A stretch of DNA of 64,000 bases from assembly GCA_947499975.1 (NCBI GenBank), contig CANMQE010000001.1, positions 310,001 to 374,000 on the forward strand. Direction: 5' to 3'. The translations under genes were made by a program, and so were the position numbers. Position 1 is the first letter of the stretch. The number at the start of each line of letters is the position of its first letter. Positions 52,492 to 61,349 of this stretch are shown piece by piece. The notes under the pieces are model-generated. The model ran no database searches and was not told where the DNA came from. It saw only the letters and a list, made by a program, of their open reading frames with translations. The DNA comes from an uncultured Sphingomonadaceae bacterium (GTDB taxonomy: Bacteria > Pseudomonadota > Alphaproteobacteria > Sphingomonadales > Sphingomonadaceae).

Positions 52492-54741
52492 ATGAGTGAC
52501 CATAATTCCAGCAAAGCCGATTGGCAGGCCAAGGCCGCCAAGGAAGTGAAGGGCCGTGACCTTACGTGGCACACGCCCGAAGGTATCGACGTGCAGCCGT
52601 TATATACTAGCGAGGATGCCGAGGGGCTGGATCCGGGCCTGCCCGGTTTCGCGCCGTTCACCCGCGGCCCCTACGCCAGCATGTACACGGGCCGTTCGTG
52701 GACGATCCGGCAATATGCAGGCTTTTCCACGGCGGAGGAATCGAACGCCTTCTATCGCCGCAACCTGGCGGCTGGGCAGAAGGGCCTTTCGGTTGCCTTC
52801 GATCTGGCCACGCATCGCGGCTACGATTCGGATCACCCGCGCGTGGTGGGCGACGTGGGCAAGGCGGGCGTCGCGATCGACACCGTGCGCGACATGGAGA
52901 TCCTGTTCGACCAGATCCCGCTCGACACCATGAGCGTTTCCATGACCATGAACGGCGCGGTGATCCCCGTGCTGGCGTTCTACATCGTCGCGGCAGAGCG
53001 ATCAGGCGTTTCGCAGGAGAAACTTTCGGGCACGATCCAGAACGACATCCTGAAGGAGTTCATGGTCCGCAACACCTACATCTATCCGCCCGAGCCATCG
53101 ATGCGGATCGTGTCGGACATCATCGCCTATACGTCTGCGCACATGCCGCGCTTCAACTCGATCTCGATCAGCGGCTATCACATGCACGAGGCCGGCGCGA
53201 CGGCGGTGCAGGAACTGGCCTTCACCATTGCCGACGGCAAGGAATACGTGAAGCGCGCGATGGAAACCGGCCTCGACATCGATGCCTTCGCGCCGCGCCT
53301 GTCCTTCTTCTGGGGCATCGGCATGAACTTCTTCATGGAAATCGCCAAGATGCGCGCAGGGCGCGTGTTGTGGCACGATATCATGGACGAACTGGGGGCT
53401 GAGAACCCCAAGTCAAAGATGTTGCGCACCCATTGCCAGACCTCCGGCGTGTCGCTGCAGGAGCAGGATCCGTACAACAACGTGATCCGCACCACGCTGG
53501 AGGCGCTGGCCGCCGTGCTGGGCGGCACGCAATCGCTGCACACCAATGCGCTGGACGAGGCGCTGGCCTTGCCGACCGATTTCTCCGCCCGCATCGCGCG
53601 CAACACGCAGCTGGTGATCGAGGAGGAGAGCGGCGTCACCAACGTGGCAGACCCACTCGGCGGCAGCTATTATATCGAGAGCCTTACCGATGAGCTGGTG
53701 AAGGCCGCCCGCGCGCTTATCGCCGAGGTGGACGAACTGGGCGGCATGACGAAGGCCGTGGCCAGCGGAATGCCCAAGGCCCGGATCGAGGAAGCGGCCG
53801 CTGCCAAGCAGGCGAGCGTGGACAAGGGCGAGACGGTGATCGTCGGCGTGAACAAGTATCGCCTCGACGAAGAGGCGCATATCGACACGCTGGATATCGA
53901 CAACCACAAGGTGCGCGCCAGCCAGATCTCGCGGATCGAGCAGGTCCGCCGCAATCGTTACGAGGAAGCGGTGAAGGCGGCGCTGGCCAATCTCACCCGC
54001 GGCGCCCGCGTGAACCGCGAGGAGAACGAGGCGAAGCTGGCCGAGGGTCGCGACGAGAAGGGCGTGCCGCTGCCGCCTTCGCAGATCGAGAAACTCTCGG
54101 CGGAGAAGGAAACCAACCTGCTGGCCCTTGCCGTGGAAGCCGCCCGCGCGGATGCGACGCTGGGCGAAATCAGCAAGGCGATGGAAGATGCCTTCGGTCG
54201 CTACGACACCCTGCCAACGCCCGTTAAGGGTATTTACGCCGCCGCTTACGAGGGCAACGCACGCTACGCGCAGGTGGTGGACGGCGTGGAAGCGGTGGGC
54301 CATCGCCTGGGGCACAAGCCGCGCATCCTGGTGGCCAAGATGGGGCAGGACGGACACGATCGCGGCGCGAACGTAATCGCATCCGCCTTTGCCGACATGG
54401 GGTTCGACGTGATCTCAGGCCCGCTGTTCCAGACGCCGGAAGAAACGGCGAAGATGGCGCTGGAGCGCGAGGTGGATGCCGTGGGCGCGTCCTCGCTGGC
54501 GGCAGGCCACAAGACGCTGATCCCCGAACTGATCGGCCACCTGCGCGATGCGGATCGCGGCGATATCAAGGTGGTGGCAGGCGGCGTGATCCCGCCGCAG
54601 GACTACGAATTCCTGAAGAAAGCGGGCGTACAGGGCATCTACGGCCCTGGCACCAACGTGGTGGAAGCCGCCGCAGATGTTTTAAGACTGCTGGGACATA
54701 ACATGCCACCGGCTGACGACGAGATGGAAGCGGCGGAGTAG
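52492..54741 (+). CDS. scpA: Methylmalonyl-CoA mutase
   Basis: This 749-residue B12-dependent enzyme isomerises (R)-methylmalonyl-CoA to succinyl-CoA. The large TIM-barrel part includes [20 protein letters not shown] and [15 protein letters not shown]; the C-terminal Rossmann part binds cobalamin with DGHDRG (Asp620, His622, Gly625). The subunit is full length (human MUT is 750). It lies upstream of metY; pccA, the earlier step of propionyl-CoA use, lies at 56292. Confidence 0.96.
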   Translation: MSDHNSSKADWQAKAAKEVKGRDLTWHTPEGIDVQPLYTSEDAEGLDPGLPGFAPFTRGPYASMYTGRSWTIRQYAGFSTAEESNAFYRRNLAAGQKGLSVAFDLATHRGYDSDHPRVVGDVGKAGVAIDTVRDMEILFDQIPLDTMSVSMTMNGAVIPVLAFYIVAAERSGVSQEKLSGTIQNDILKEFMVRNTYIYPPEPSMRIVSDIIAYTSAHMPRFNSISISGYHMHEAGATAVQELAFTIADGKEYVKRAMETGLDIDAFAPRLSFFWGIGMNFFMEIAKMRAGRVLWHDIMDELGAENPKSKMLRTHCQTSGVSLQEQDPYNNVIRTTLEALAAVLGGTQSLHTNALDEALALPTDFSARIARNTQLVIEEESGVTNVADPLGGSYYIESLTDELVKAARALIAEVDELGGMTKAVASGMPKARIEEAAAAKQASVDKGETVIVGVNKYRLDEEAHIDTLDIDNHKVRASQISRIEQVRRNRYEEAVKAALANLTRGARVNREENEAKLAEGRDEKGVPLPPSQIEKLSAEKETNLLALAVEAARADATLGEISKAMEDAFGRYDTLPTPVKGIYAAAYEGNARYAQVVDGVEAVGHRLGHKPRILVAKMGQDGHDRGANVIASAFADMGFDVISGPLFQTPEETAKMALEREVDAVGASSLAAGHKTLIPELIGHLRDADRGDIKVVAGGVIPPQDYEFLKKAGVQGIYGPGTNVVEAAADVLRLLGHNMPPADDEMEAAE

Positions 54742-54760
54742 CAATCATGGGGATGACGGA

Positions 54761-56050
54761 ATGACAGACCACAGAATCGAAACGCTCACCATCCACGCCG
54801 GGCAGCAGCCCGACCCAACGACGAACGCGCGTATCACGCCTATCTACCAGACGGCGAGTTACGTCTTCAACGATGCGGAACACGCGGCGAACCTGTTCGC
54901 GCTGAAAGAATTCGGCAACATCTACAGCCGTATCATGAACCCCACCAACGATGCGCTGGAGCAGAAGATTGCCGCGCTTGAGGGCGGGGTGGGCGCGCTG
55001 GGCGTTGCCAGTGGCCATGCGGCGCAATTGATCGCGTTTCACACGCTGATGGAGCCCGGCTGCAACATCGTGGCGGCGAAGAAGCTCTACGGCGGATCGC
55101 TGAACCAGATGGGCGAGGCATTCCGCAAGTTCGGCTGGGAAACGCGATTCGTCGATACCGACGATGTCGAGAACGTGCGCGCTGCGATAGACGACAAGAC
55201 GCGCTGCGTGTTCATCGAAAGCCTCGCCAATCCGGGCGGCGTCGTCACCGATATTCAGGCGATTGCCGATATCGCTCACTATGGCGGCGTACCGCTGATC
55301 GTGGACAACACTATGGCCAGTCCTGCACTGTGCCGTCCGTTCGAACACGGCGCTGATATCGTGACGCACTCCACCACCAAGTTCCTGAACGGCCACGGCA
55401 ATGCCATCGGCGGCGTGATCGTGGACAGCGGCAAGTTCGACTGGAAGGCTGCTGGCGACAAGTTCCCCAGCCTTACCGAGCCCAACGGCAGCTATCATGG
55501 TGCCGTGCTGGTTGATGCGCTGGAGCCTGTCGGTCCCATCGCGTTCATCGTCGCCTGCCGCGTGCTTGGGCTGCGCGACCTTGGCCCGGCGCTATCACCG
55601 CAGAACGCATGGCTGGCGCTGACGGGCATGGAAACGCTTGCCCTGCGCATGGAGCGGCACTGTGAAAACGCGCTGGCCGTGGCCAAGTGGCTGGAAGCGC
55701 ATGAGAAAATCGAGTGGGTCAATTACGCCGGGCTGGAAGGCAACGCCTACAAACCGCTGGCCGACAGGTATCTTGGCGGCAAGGGCGGGGCAGTGTTCAC
55801 CTTCGGCCTGAAAGGCGGCTACGAGGCAGGGGTTGCGCTGGTGCAGGGCGTGAAACTGTTCAGCCACCTCGCCAATATCGGTGATACGCGCTCGCTGATC
55901 ATTCACCCCGCCAGCACGACGCATAGCCAGCTCGAAGGCGACGCGCTGATTGCAGCAGGCGCTGGGCCGGACGTGGTGCGCATTTCCGTCGGCATCGAGC
56001 ATGTCGACGATATTATTGCCGATCTCGAACAGGGGCTGGCGAAGGTTTAA
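54761..56050 (+). CDS. metY: O-acetylhomoserine (thiol)-lyase / aminocarboxypropyltransferase
   Basis: This 429-residue PLP enzyme makes homocysteine from O-acetylhomoserine and sulfide. It begins HRIETLTIHAGQQPDPTTNA, has the PLP lysine Lys207 in HSTTKFLNGHG and ends near VRISVGIEHVDDIIADLE. Closest to the Cys/Met metabolism PLP group of MetY size. It follows scpA by 19 bases. Its stop codon shares one base with the ATG of the small gene that follows (TAATG). Confidence 0.93.
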   Translation: MTDHRIETLTIHAGQQPDPTTNARITPIYQTASYVFNDAEHAANLFALKEFGNIYSRIMNPTNDALEQKIAALEGGVGALGVASGHAAQLIAFHTLMEPGCNIVAAKKLYGGSLNQMGEAFRKFGWETRFVDTDDVENVRAAIDDKTRCVFIESLANPGGVVTDIQAIADIAHYGGVPLIVDNTMASPALCRPFEHGADIVTHSTTKFLNGHGNAIGGVIVDSGKFDWKAAGDKFPSLTEPNGSYHGAVLVDALEPVGPIAFIVACRVLGLRDLGPALSPQNAWLALTGMETLALRMERHCENALAVAKWLEAHEKIEWVNYAGLEGNAYKPLADRYLGGKGGAVFTFGLKGGYEAGVALVQGVKLFSHLANIGDTRSLIIHPASTTHSQLEGDALIAAGAGPDVVRISVGIEHVDDIIADLEQGLAKV

Positions 56051-56265
56051 TGCTGTTCGGAAGAATCGTCTGGTTTTTGTGTGCTTCAGCCGTTTTCCTG
56101 TGGTTCGGCCTAAGCTGGGCTGGCCAAGCGATATATACTTGGGCAGCAGATTCAGATTTCGGGATCACCGATCAAACTTCGGGATGGCCCCATCTTATTG
56201 TTGTTGCTTCATATTTGACTTTGGCAGCTTCCTATTGGTGCATTTTTGCAAGAACCCGCGCGTAG
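56050..56265 (+). CDS. Small two-helix membrane protein of unknown function
   Basis: The 71-residue protein has two membrane segments (about 5-30 and 48-66: LIVVASYLTLAASYWCIFA). It starts at ATG 56050 in a TAATG junction with metY. Base composition is lower in GC than its neighbours (two 60-base lines counted at 52% and 45%). It has no recognised motif. It may be a recent acquisition or a fast-evolving gene. Confidence 0.6.
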   Translation: MLFGRIVWFLCASAVFLWFGLSWAGQAIYTWAADSDFGITDQTSGWPHLIVVASYLTLAASYWCIFARTRA

Positions 56266-56291
56266 AATGATAGAAAGTAATCGGAACTAGC

Positions 56292-58301
56292 ATGTTCAAG
56301 AAAATCCTCATCGCCAATCGCGGCGAAATCGCGTGCCGGGTCATCAAGACAGCGCGGCGCATGGGTATCGCCACGGTGGCGGTCTATTCCGATGCCGATG
56401 CGCGTGCCCCCTTCGTACAGATGGCGGACGAAGCCGTGCATATCGGGCCTGCGCCCGCCAGCGAGAGTTATCTGCTGGCCGAGAAGATCATCGCCGCCTG
56501 CAAGCAGACCGGCGCCGAGGCCGTGCATCCGGGCTATGGTTTCCTGTCGGAGCGGGCGAGTTTCGTCGAGGCCTTGGCCAAGGAAGGCATCGAATTCATC
56601 GGTCCGCCCGCCAGCGCCATCGCGGCGATGGGTGACAAGATCGAATCCAAGAAACTCGCCAAGGAAGCGGGCGTGAATACCGTGCCGGGTTCCGGCGGGG
56701 CGATTGCCGATACAGCAGAGGCGCTGGAGTGGGCGAACCGCATTGGCTATCCCGTGATGATGAAGGCGAGCGCGGGCGGCGGCGGCAAGGGCATGCGTCT
56801 CGCGTGGAACGATCAGGATGTTGAAGACGGATTCGAGGCGACCCAGCGCGAAGGCCTCAACTCCTTTGGCGATGAGCGGGTGTTCATCGAGAAGTTCATC
56901 GAGGACCCGCGCCATATCGAGATCCAGGTGCTGGGCGACAAGCATGGCACGGTGCTCTACCTGAACGAGCGCGAGTGCAGCATCCAGCGCCGCCACCAGA
57001 AGGTGGTGGAGGAAGCGCCGTCGCCTTTCGTCACGCCCGAGATGCGCCGCAAGATGGGCGAGCAGGCCGTCGCGCTGAGTAAGGCCGTGGGCTACCATTC
57101 GGCGGGCACGGTGGAGCTGATCGTTTCGGGCGCAGACCCGACCGGCGAGAGCTTCTACTTCCTCGAGATGAACACCCGCCTGCAGGTGGAACATCCCGTT
57201 ACCGAAGCGATCACCGGCATCGATCTCGTCGAGCAGATGATCCGCGTTGCCGCTGGCGAGAAGTTACCGATGACGCAGGACGAGATCGGCATTGATGGCT
57301 GGGCCATCGAGAACCGCATCTACGCCGAGGACCCCTATCGCGGCTTCCTGCCCAGCACCGGCAGGCTGGTGCGCTATGCCACCCCGGTCGAGCCGTGGGC
57401 AGGCGATCTGCGCGGCGTGGACGGGGTTCGTTTCGATTCCGGCGTGCAGGAAGGCGGCGAAGTGTCGATCTTCTACGATCCCATGATCGCCAAACTGGTG
57501 ACCTGGGGTGAAACGCGCGATGAAGCGGCGGACCTGCAGATCGCCGCGCTGGACGCTGTCGAACTGGAAGGCCTTGGCCACAATGTCGATTTCCTGTCCG
57601 CCCTGATGCAGCATCCGCGTTTCCGCAGCGGCAACCTCACGACCGGATTCATTGCTGAGGAATATCCTGAGGGCTTCGAAGGCGCGGCGACGACCGAAGA
57701 ACGCCTTCGCGTGATCGCGGCCATCGCGGCGGGCATCGAATTCACGCACCAGTCCCGCCAGCGGGAGGTTTCCGGCCAGTTGGACGGACCGCAACCTGTT
57801 ACGCCAGCATGGATCGTGCGCATTGACGGCATCGATCACATCGTGACGCTGGGCGATGATCACGCAATGGTCGACGGGCAGAAGGTGGACGTCACCTGCG
57901 ATTGGGCACCGGGCGACCGTACCGCCACGGCCACACAGACCGACGGGCCGACGCTGGGCCTTGGCGTCAATCGCAAGCGTCCGAACTGGGAGATCAACAC
58001 CCACGGCCGCACCTACACCGCGCGCGCCCTGCCGGCCCGCATCGCGCCGCTGGCTGATCACATGATCGAAAAGGTGCCGCCCGATACCTCCAAGATGCTG
58101 CTGTGCCCGATGCCCGGCCTGCTGGTGAAGCTGCACGTGGGCGAGGGCGAAGCTGTAGAGGCAGGCCAGCCGCTGGCCACGGTGGAGGCCATGAAGATGG
58201 AGAACATCCTGCGCGCCGAGAAATCCGGCACCGTCGCCAGCATCAATTTCGACGAGGGACAGACACTTATGGTGGACGCGGTTATTCTGGAACTGGAGTA
58301 A
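56292..58301 (+). CDS. pccA: Propionyl-CoA carboxylase alpha subunit (biotin carboxylase + carrier)
   Basis: This 669-residue protein combines a biotin carboxylase domain (ILIANRGEIACRVIKTARRM; ATP-grasp KASAGGGGKGMRLA; EMNTRLQVEHPVTE; about 1-450), a linker BT domain, and a C-terminal biotin carrier with EAMKMENIL (Lys635). It matches PccA in length. With PccB (not in this window) it converts propionyl-CoA to methylmalonyl-CoA, feeding ScpA. Methylcrotonyl-CoA carboxylase is an alternative, but the genome context with scpA favours PccA. A 7-base-stem hairpin (58409-58426) lies about 108 bases past the stop. Confidence 0.88.
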   Translation: MFKKILIANRGEIACRVIKTARRMGIATVAVYSDADARAPFVQMADEAVHIGPAPASESYLLAEKIIAACKQTGAEAVHPGYGFLSERASFVEALAKEGIEFIGPPASAIAAMGDKIESKKLAKEAGVNTVPGSGGAIADTAEALEWANRIGYPVMMKASAGGGGKGMRLAWNDQDVEDGFEATQREGLNSFGDERVFIEKFIEDPRHIEIQVLGDKHGTVLYLNERECSIQRRHQKVVEEAPSPFVTPEMRRKMGEQAVALSKAVGYHSAGTVELIVSGADPTGESFYFLEMNTRLQVEHPVTEAITGIDLVEQMIRVAAGEKLPMTQDEIGIDGWAIENRIYAEDPYRGFLPSTGRLVRYATPVEPWAGDLRGVDGVRFDSGVQEGGEVSIFYDPMIAKLVTWGETRDEAADLQIAALDAVELEGLGHNVDFLSALMQHPRFRSGNLTTGFIAEEYPEGFEGAATTEERLRVIAAIAAGIEFTHQSRQREVSGQLDGPQPVTPAWIVRIDGIDHIVTLGDDHAMVDGQKVDVTCDWAPGDRTATATQTDGPTLGLGVNRKRPNWEINTHGRTYTARALPARIAPLADHMIEKVPPDTSKMLLCPMPGLLVKLHVGEGEAVEAGQPLATVEAMKMENILRAEKSGTVASINFDEGQTLMVDAVILELE

Positions 58302-58487
58302 CACAGGCCAAAGAACAGTATTGCGAAGGCCTCGTTACGCGCTATGTTTTTGATCGCGGATACCGGGCCCCTCTGGCGCGTGGCACATGCCACTCGTGAT
58401 GTCGGACCGCATCGGACAACCGATGCTGTTTGACGGACTCATCCTCCTCCAATCGCATCGGCAGATGAGAGAAGAGGAGTGTATTAC

Positions 58488-59222
58488 ATGACCACACGCA
58501 GAAGCTTTATCGGCGGCATCGGTGCAGCAGGCGCGGCGTCGCTTGTATCCGGCAACGCAGCCTTGGCACAGGACAGCGAAGGCGGGCTCACGCCCGCTCC
58601 CCCGGCCACCGACCTGACGCCGCAGCAGGCGCTGGATTTGTTGCGGGAAGGCAATGCCGCTTTCCTGCGCGGCGAGCAGACCCGGGTGCTGACCAGCGCC
58701 CAGCGCAGGCTGGATCTGGCACGAGGCCAGTCACCCTTCGCCGCATACGTTACCTGCTCGGACAGCCGCGTGCCGCCTGAACTGCTGTTCGGCAGGGGAC
58801 TTGGCGAACTGTTCATCATTCGCAACGCGGGCAATACCGTCGATACCGTGGCGCTCGGCTCCATCGAATATGCCGTGGCCCAGTTGCAGACGCCGTTGGT
58901 CGTGGTGATGGGCCATGAAAGCTGCGGTGCCGTGGATGCCGCGACCAAGGTGGTTACCGAGAACGCGACCTTCCCCGGCTCCATCGGCCCGATGGTGGAG
59001 CCCATCATTCCAGCCGTGCTGCAGGCGCGCGGCGAACCGGGCGATCTGCTGGATAACGCCGTGCGGGCCAACGTTCGGCGGGTGGTTAACCAGCTTCGCA
59101 ACAATACCGATCCGCTGTTGCTGGAACCGCAGAGAAGCGGCGATCTCTGGGTGGTCGGCGCCTATTACCATCTCGACAGCGGCGAGGTCGATTTCTTCGA
59201 CCTACCCGACGACGCGCATTAA
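58488..59222 (+). CDS. Beta-carbonic anhydrase with Tat signal
   Basis: This 244-residue protein has a Tat signal (TTRRSFIGG, Arg4-Arg5) followed by a hydrophobic stretch ending AALAQ. The beta-class zinc site is Cys90, Asp92 and Arg94 (CSDSR), His143 and Cys146 (HESCGA). It would hydrate CO2 in the periplasm. The start is ATG 58488, with GAGGAG 8 bases upstream; GTG 58479 in frame lacks such a site. It ends close to a bidirectional terminator. Confidence 0.92.
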   Translation: MTTRRSFIGGIGAAGAASLVSGNAALAQDSEGGLTPAPPATDLTPQQALDLLREGNAAFLRGEQTRVLTSAQRRLDLARGQSPFAAYVTCSDSRVPPELLFGRGLGELFIIRNAGNTVDTVALGSIEYAVAQLQTPLVVVMGHESCGAVDAATKVVTENATFPGSIGPMVEPIIPAVLQARGEPGDLLDNAVRANVRRVVNQLRNNTDPLLLEPQRSGDLWVVGAYYHLDSGEVDFFDLPDDAH

Positions 59223-59241
59223 GCAGGCTTAATCAAAAAGG

Positions 59242-59269
59242 GCCGGCGGCGTCTCTTGACGCTGCCGGC
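59242..59269. terminator. Bidirectional terminator between carbonic anhydrase and DUF1989 genes
   Basis: Twelve-base arms (59242-59253 with 59258-59269) close a 4-base loop. On the plus strand the stem is followed by TTCTTT, on the minus strand by a TTTTT tract. It lies between convergent genes and can serve both. Confidence 0.85.
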
Positions 59270-59289
59270 TTCTTTCCACCCGGTGACCG

Positions 59290-59868
59290 TCAGTCTATCG
59301 AATAGTCGATCGGCTTGAAACTGCCTCCGTTGGAGGCATAGGCAGAGCACGCCGTCAAACCGATCACGCAGTCCATCTGCGCGACCATTGCGATGCTGTC
59401 TCCCGCCTTGCTGACTGGTGGCAGCACCTCCAGCTTTCCGTTCGCGCCGTTCACCGGCACGTTCATGAAGATATTGAAGGCGGTGGGGATATCGTCCGCA
59501 GTGATGCCCCACGGCTGCAACGCTTCGGCCAGATTGCCAAAACATCCGCGGTGAACGGGATGCTCGGGGTAGAAATGGCGAAACGTGTCTTCGCTGCACG
59601 GGGTCAGCAGGAAATCGTGTTTTCCCACGCTGTCCCCGACGATCTCCAGCATGGGATTGGATCGGTTGGACCACAATGTGTTGCCGGTGGTGAGGGCAAT
59701 CGTCTCCTCGTAATCGAAGGTGCGACCATTGGAGATGACTTCCCGCACATCGGCCAGCGAATATGCCACCAGATCGGAAACCTGGGTTCCCTCCGGATCG
59801 AAGACGGTGAGGCGTGCGCCAGCGTCGAGCGTAAATGCAGCGCCCGATCGAGGGGGAATTCTATTCAA
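59290..59868 (-). CDS. DUF1989 (urea carboxylase-associated) family protein
   Basis: This 192-residue protein shows PPRSGAAFTLDAGARLTVFDPEGTQVSDL, then TPCSEDTF, HRGCFGNL and DCVIGLTACSA, as in DUF1989. Cys91, His106 and Cys109 look like metal ligands. DUF1989 proteins accompany urea or guanidine carboxylases; some act as carboxyguanidine deiminases. The start is TTG 59868, 4 bases after the YcgG stop and preceded by GAGAGG. An ATG farther upstream would overlap YcgG by 95 bases and gives no family similarity. Confidence 0.85.
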   Translation of the reverse strand: MNRIPPRSGAAFTLDAGARLTVFDPEGTQVSDLVAYSLADVREVISNGRTFDYEETIALTTGNTLWSNRSNPMLEIVGDSVGKHDFLLTPCSEDTFRHFYPEHPVHRGCFGNLAEALQPWGITADDIPTAFNIFMNVPVNGANGKLEVLPPVSKAGDSIAMVAQMDCVIGLTACSAYASNGGSFKPIDYSID

Positions 59869-59872
59869 ACTG

Positions 59873-60556
59873 TTATCCTCTCGGATCGTGGAAGGGACAT
59901 TGCCAGCCCGGATCGACTTCCCGGCCACTATACTGCCGCGCCTCGCTGGATTCGCCGTGGCGGGCAATCATCGGGTTTACAGAGCCCGCAAGCGCGACGT
60001 CACGCTCCAGGATTTTTTCGCGCATCCGCTCGTATCGACCTTCCTCGCGCAGGCGAACGAACTGGTCGTGCAGGTTGAACACCATGGCAGGCCACGCAAA
60101 CCGGCGTGCGGGCCGGGAGGCGGCCGGGTTCAGCCCGACGACGAAATAGGCCTGCCCGCCGAAACTGAGGGAAAAATGCGGATCGCGCGGATCGCTGCTG
60201 ACGCTTGGCGCGGGCTGGTGGCCCCGCCAGTGGTCCTTGTCCGCCAGCGATTGCAACCGCTGCCAGAGCGCATCCTCGAATGCCTTCTCGCTCAGCTTCT
60301 CCGATTCGGAGAAGATCACGACGAGGCTGCGCAATCCTTCCGGATCGTCGCTGAACTTTGCCGACCACTCGGAAAGTTCGCGGTGGATCTGCAGGTCGTT
60401 CCAGGCAGAGGTGATGTCCCGCGCCTCGATAATGGACAGCGTTCCGCGGGCCAGCGCTGACTTCGCGCCGACACAGGGAAAATCGTGTTGTTCTATCATT
60501 TCGCGAAACTGCTGCGCCGCCTGGCTGGCAGCATTCGCATGCTCTCTCTTCACCAT
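59873..60556 (-). CDS. YqcI/YcgG (GntA-like) heme-dependent oxygenase family protein
   Basis: This 227-residue protein has the family blocks FPCVGAK (Cys28), AYFVVGLNPAASRPARRFAWP, MVFNLHDQF, and SSEARQYSGREVDPGWQCPF. The family includes GntA, which N-hydroxylates a guanidino precursor in guanitoxin synthesis, with heme. Its substrate here is unknown. ATG 60556 (MVKREHA) is used, but no clear ribosome site is present and MLLPAL 15 codons earlier is possible. The DUF1989 gene follows 4 bases after its stop. The 196-base gap before it toward tRNA-Pro has no gene. Confidence 0.85.
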   Translation of the reverse strand: MVKREHANAASQAAQQFREMIEQHDFPCVGAKSALARGTLSIIEARDITSAWNDLQIHRELSEWSAKFSDDPEGLRSLVVIFSESEKLSEKAFEDALWQRLQSLADKDHWRGHQPAPSVSSDPRDPHFSLSFGGQAYFVVGLNPAASRPARRFAWPAMVFNLHDQFVRLREEGRYERMREKILERDVALAGSVNPMIARHGESSEARQYSGREVDPGWQCPFHDPRG

Positions 60557-60752
60557 AAGCGGATTAACCCGCGTTCGCGTAGAAAGTGCCGGAAGCAACA
60601 TTTGTTACGAATTGCGGCCGGATGAAATGGCGCGCGGTAGCAACCAGACGTGGGTCCACACGCAGGGCGCTAACGAGGTCGGTAGAGGGGGAGATGAGGT
60701 GGCTACGGCGGCGAACGTTCTGGCAGAACGATTCGGAGCTGTAGAATTCCAC

Positions 60753-60829
60753 TGGTCGGGAAGACAGGATTCGAACCTGCGACCCCCACACCCCCAGTGT
60801 GATGCGCTACCAGGCTGCGCTACTTCCCG
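60753..60829 (-). tRNA. tRNA-Pro (GGG anticodon)
   Basis: On the minus strand this 77-base tRNA starts CGGGAAG and ends CTTCCCG-A-CCA. The anticodon arm TCACA-CTGGGGG-TGTGG gives GGG, reading CCC and CCU. D-arm (GCGC/GCGC) and T-arm are standard and CCA is encoded. It is the second proline tRNA in the window. Confidence 0.95.
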
Positions 60830-61005
60830 AGACCAGTGGAGTGCGGCCCTATAAGCAGGCATTCTCGGTATGGCAACCACCTCGATTGCCACAAATTACC
60901 ATTGCTGCTAGGCGCGCTGCGCAACGGGCCTTGGCGGGCGACACTTGAACCTCGCTTACGCCTCCCCACTCTAATTATTCCAACGTTCGGGATGGACCTC
61001 GATTG

Positions 61006-61326
61006 ATGCTTGATATTCTCTCCGCCGCAGCCGCTGGCGATGCGCCTCCGGGTTGGCTTCAGTTCCTGCCTATCGTCGGCATGATCGTAATTTTCTGGTT
61101 CCTGCTGTTCCGCCCACAGATGAAGCGCGCGAAAGAGCATCAGCAGAAGGTTTCGAGCCTGAAAAAGAACGATCAGGTCGTCACCGCAGGCGGCCTCGTG
61201 GGCAAGGTGATCAAGGTCGACGATACCTATGCCGAGGTCGAGATCGCCCAGGGTACGCGCGTGAAAGTGGTGAAATCCACCATCGGCGATATCCTGCAGC
61301 CGGGCGGCAAGCCCGCCAACGACTGA
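61006..61326 (+). CDS. yajC: Preprotein translocase subunit YajC
   Basis: This 106-residue protein has one membrane helix (about 19-37, FLPIVGMIVIFWFLLF) with the RPQMKRAKEHQ motif right after, and the YajC core VVTAGGLVGKV. It associates with SecDF-YidC. ATG 61006 is used; the preceding TTG is in frame but not needed. The gene opens a yajC-secD-secF operon with gaps of 23 and 15 bases. Confidence 0.95.
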   Translation: MLDILSAAAAGDAPPGWLQFLPIVGMIVIFWFLLFRPQMKRAKEHQQKVSSLKKNDQVVTAGGLVGKVIKVDDTYAEVEIAQGTRVKVVKSTIGDILQPGGKPAND

Positions 61327-61349
61327 TCAGACTGCCGGATAGCTAACCC

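Noticed and set aside
58409..58426. 7-base hairpin downstream of pccA as a terminator
   Set aside because: It is about 108 bases past the stop with no T-run; kept only as a remark.
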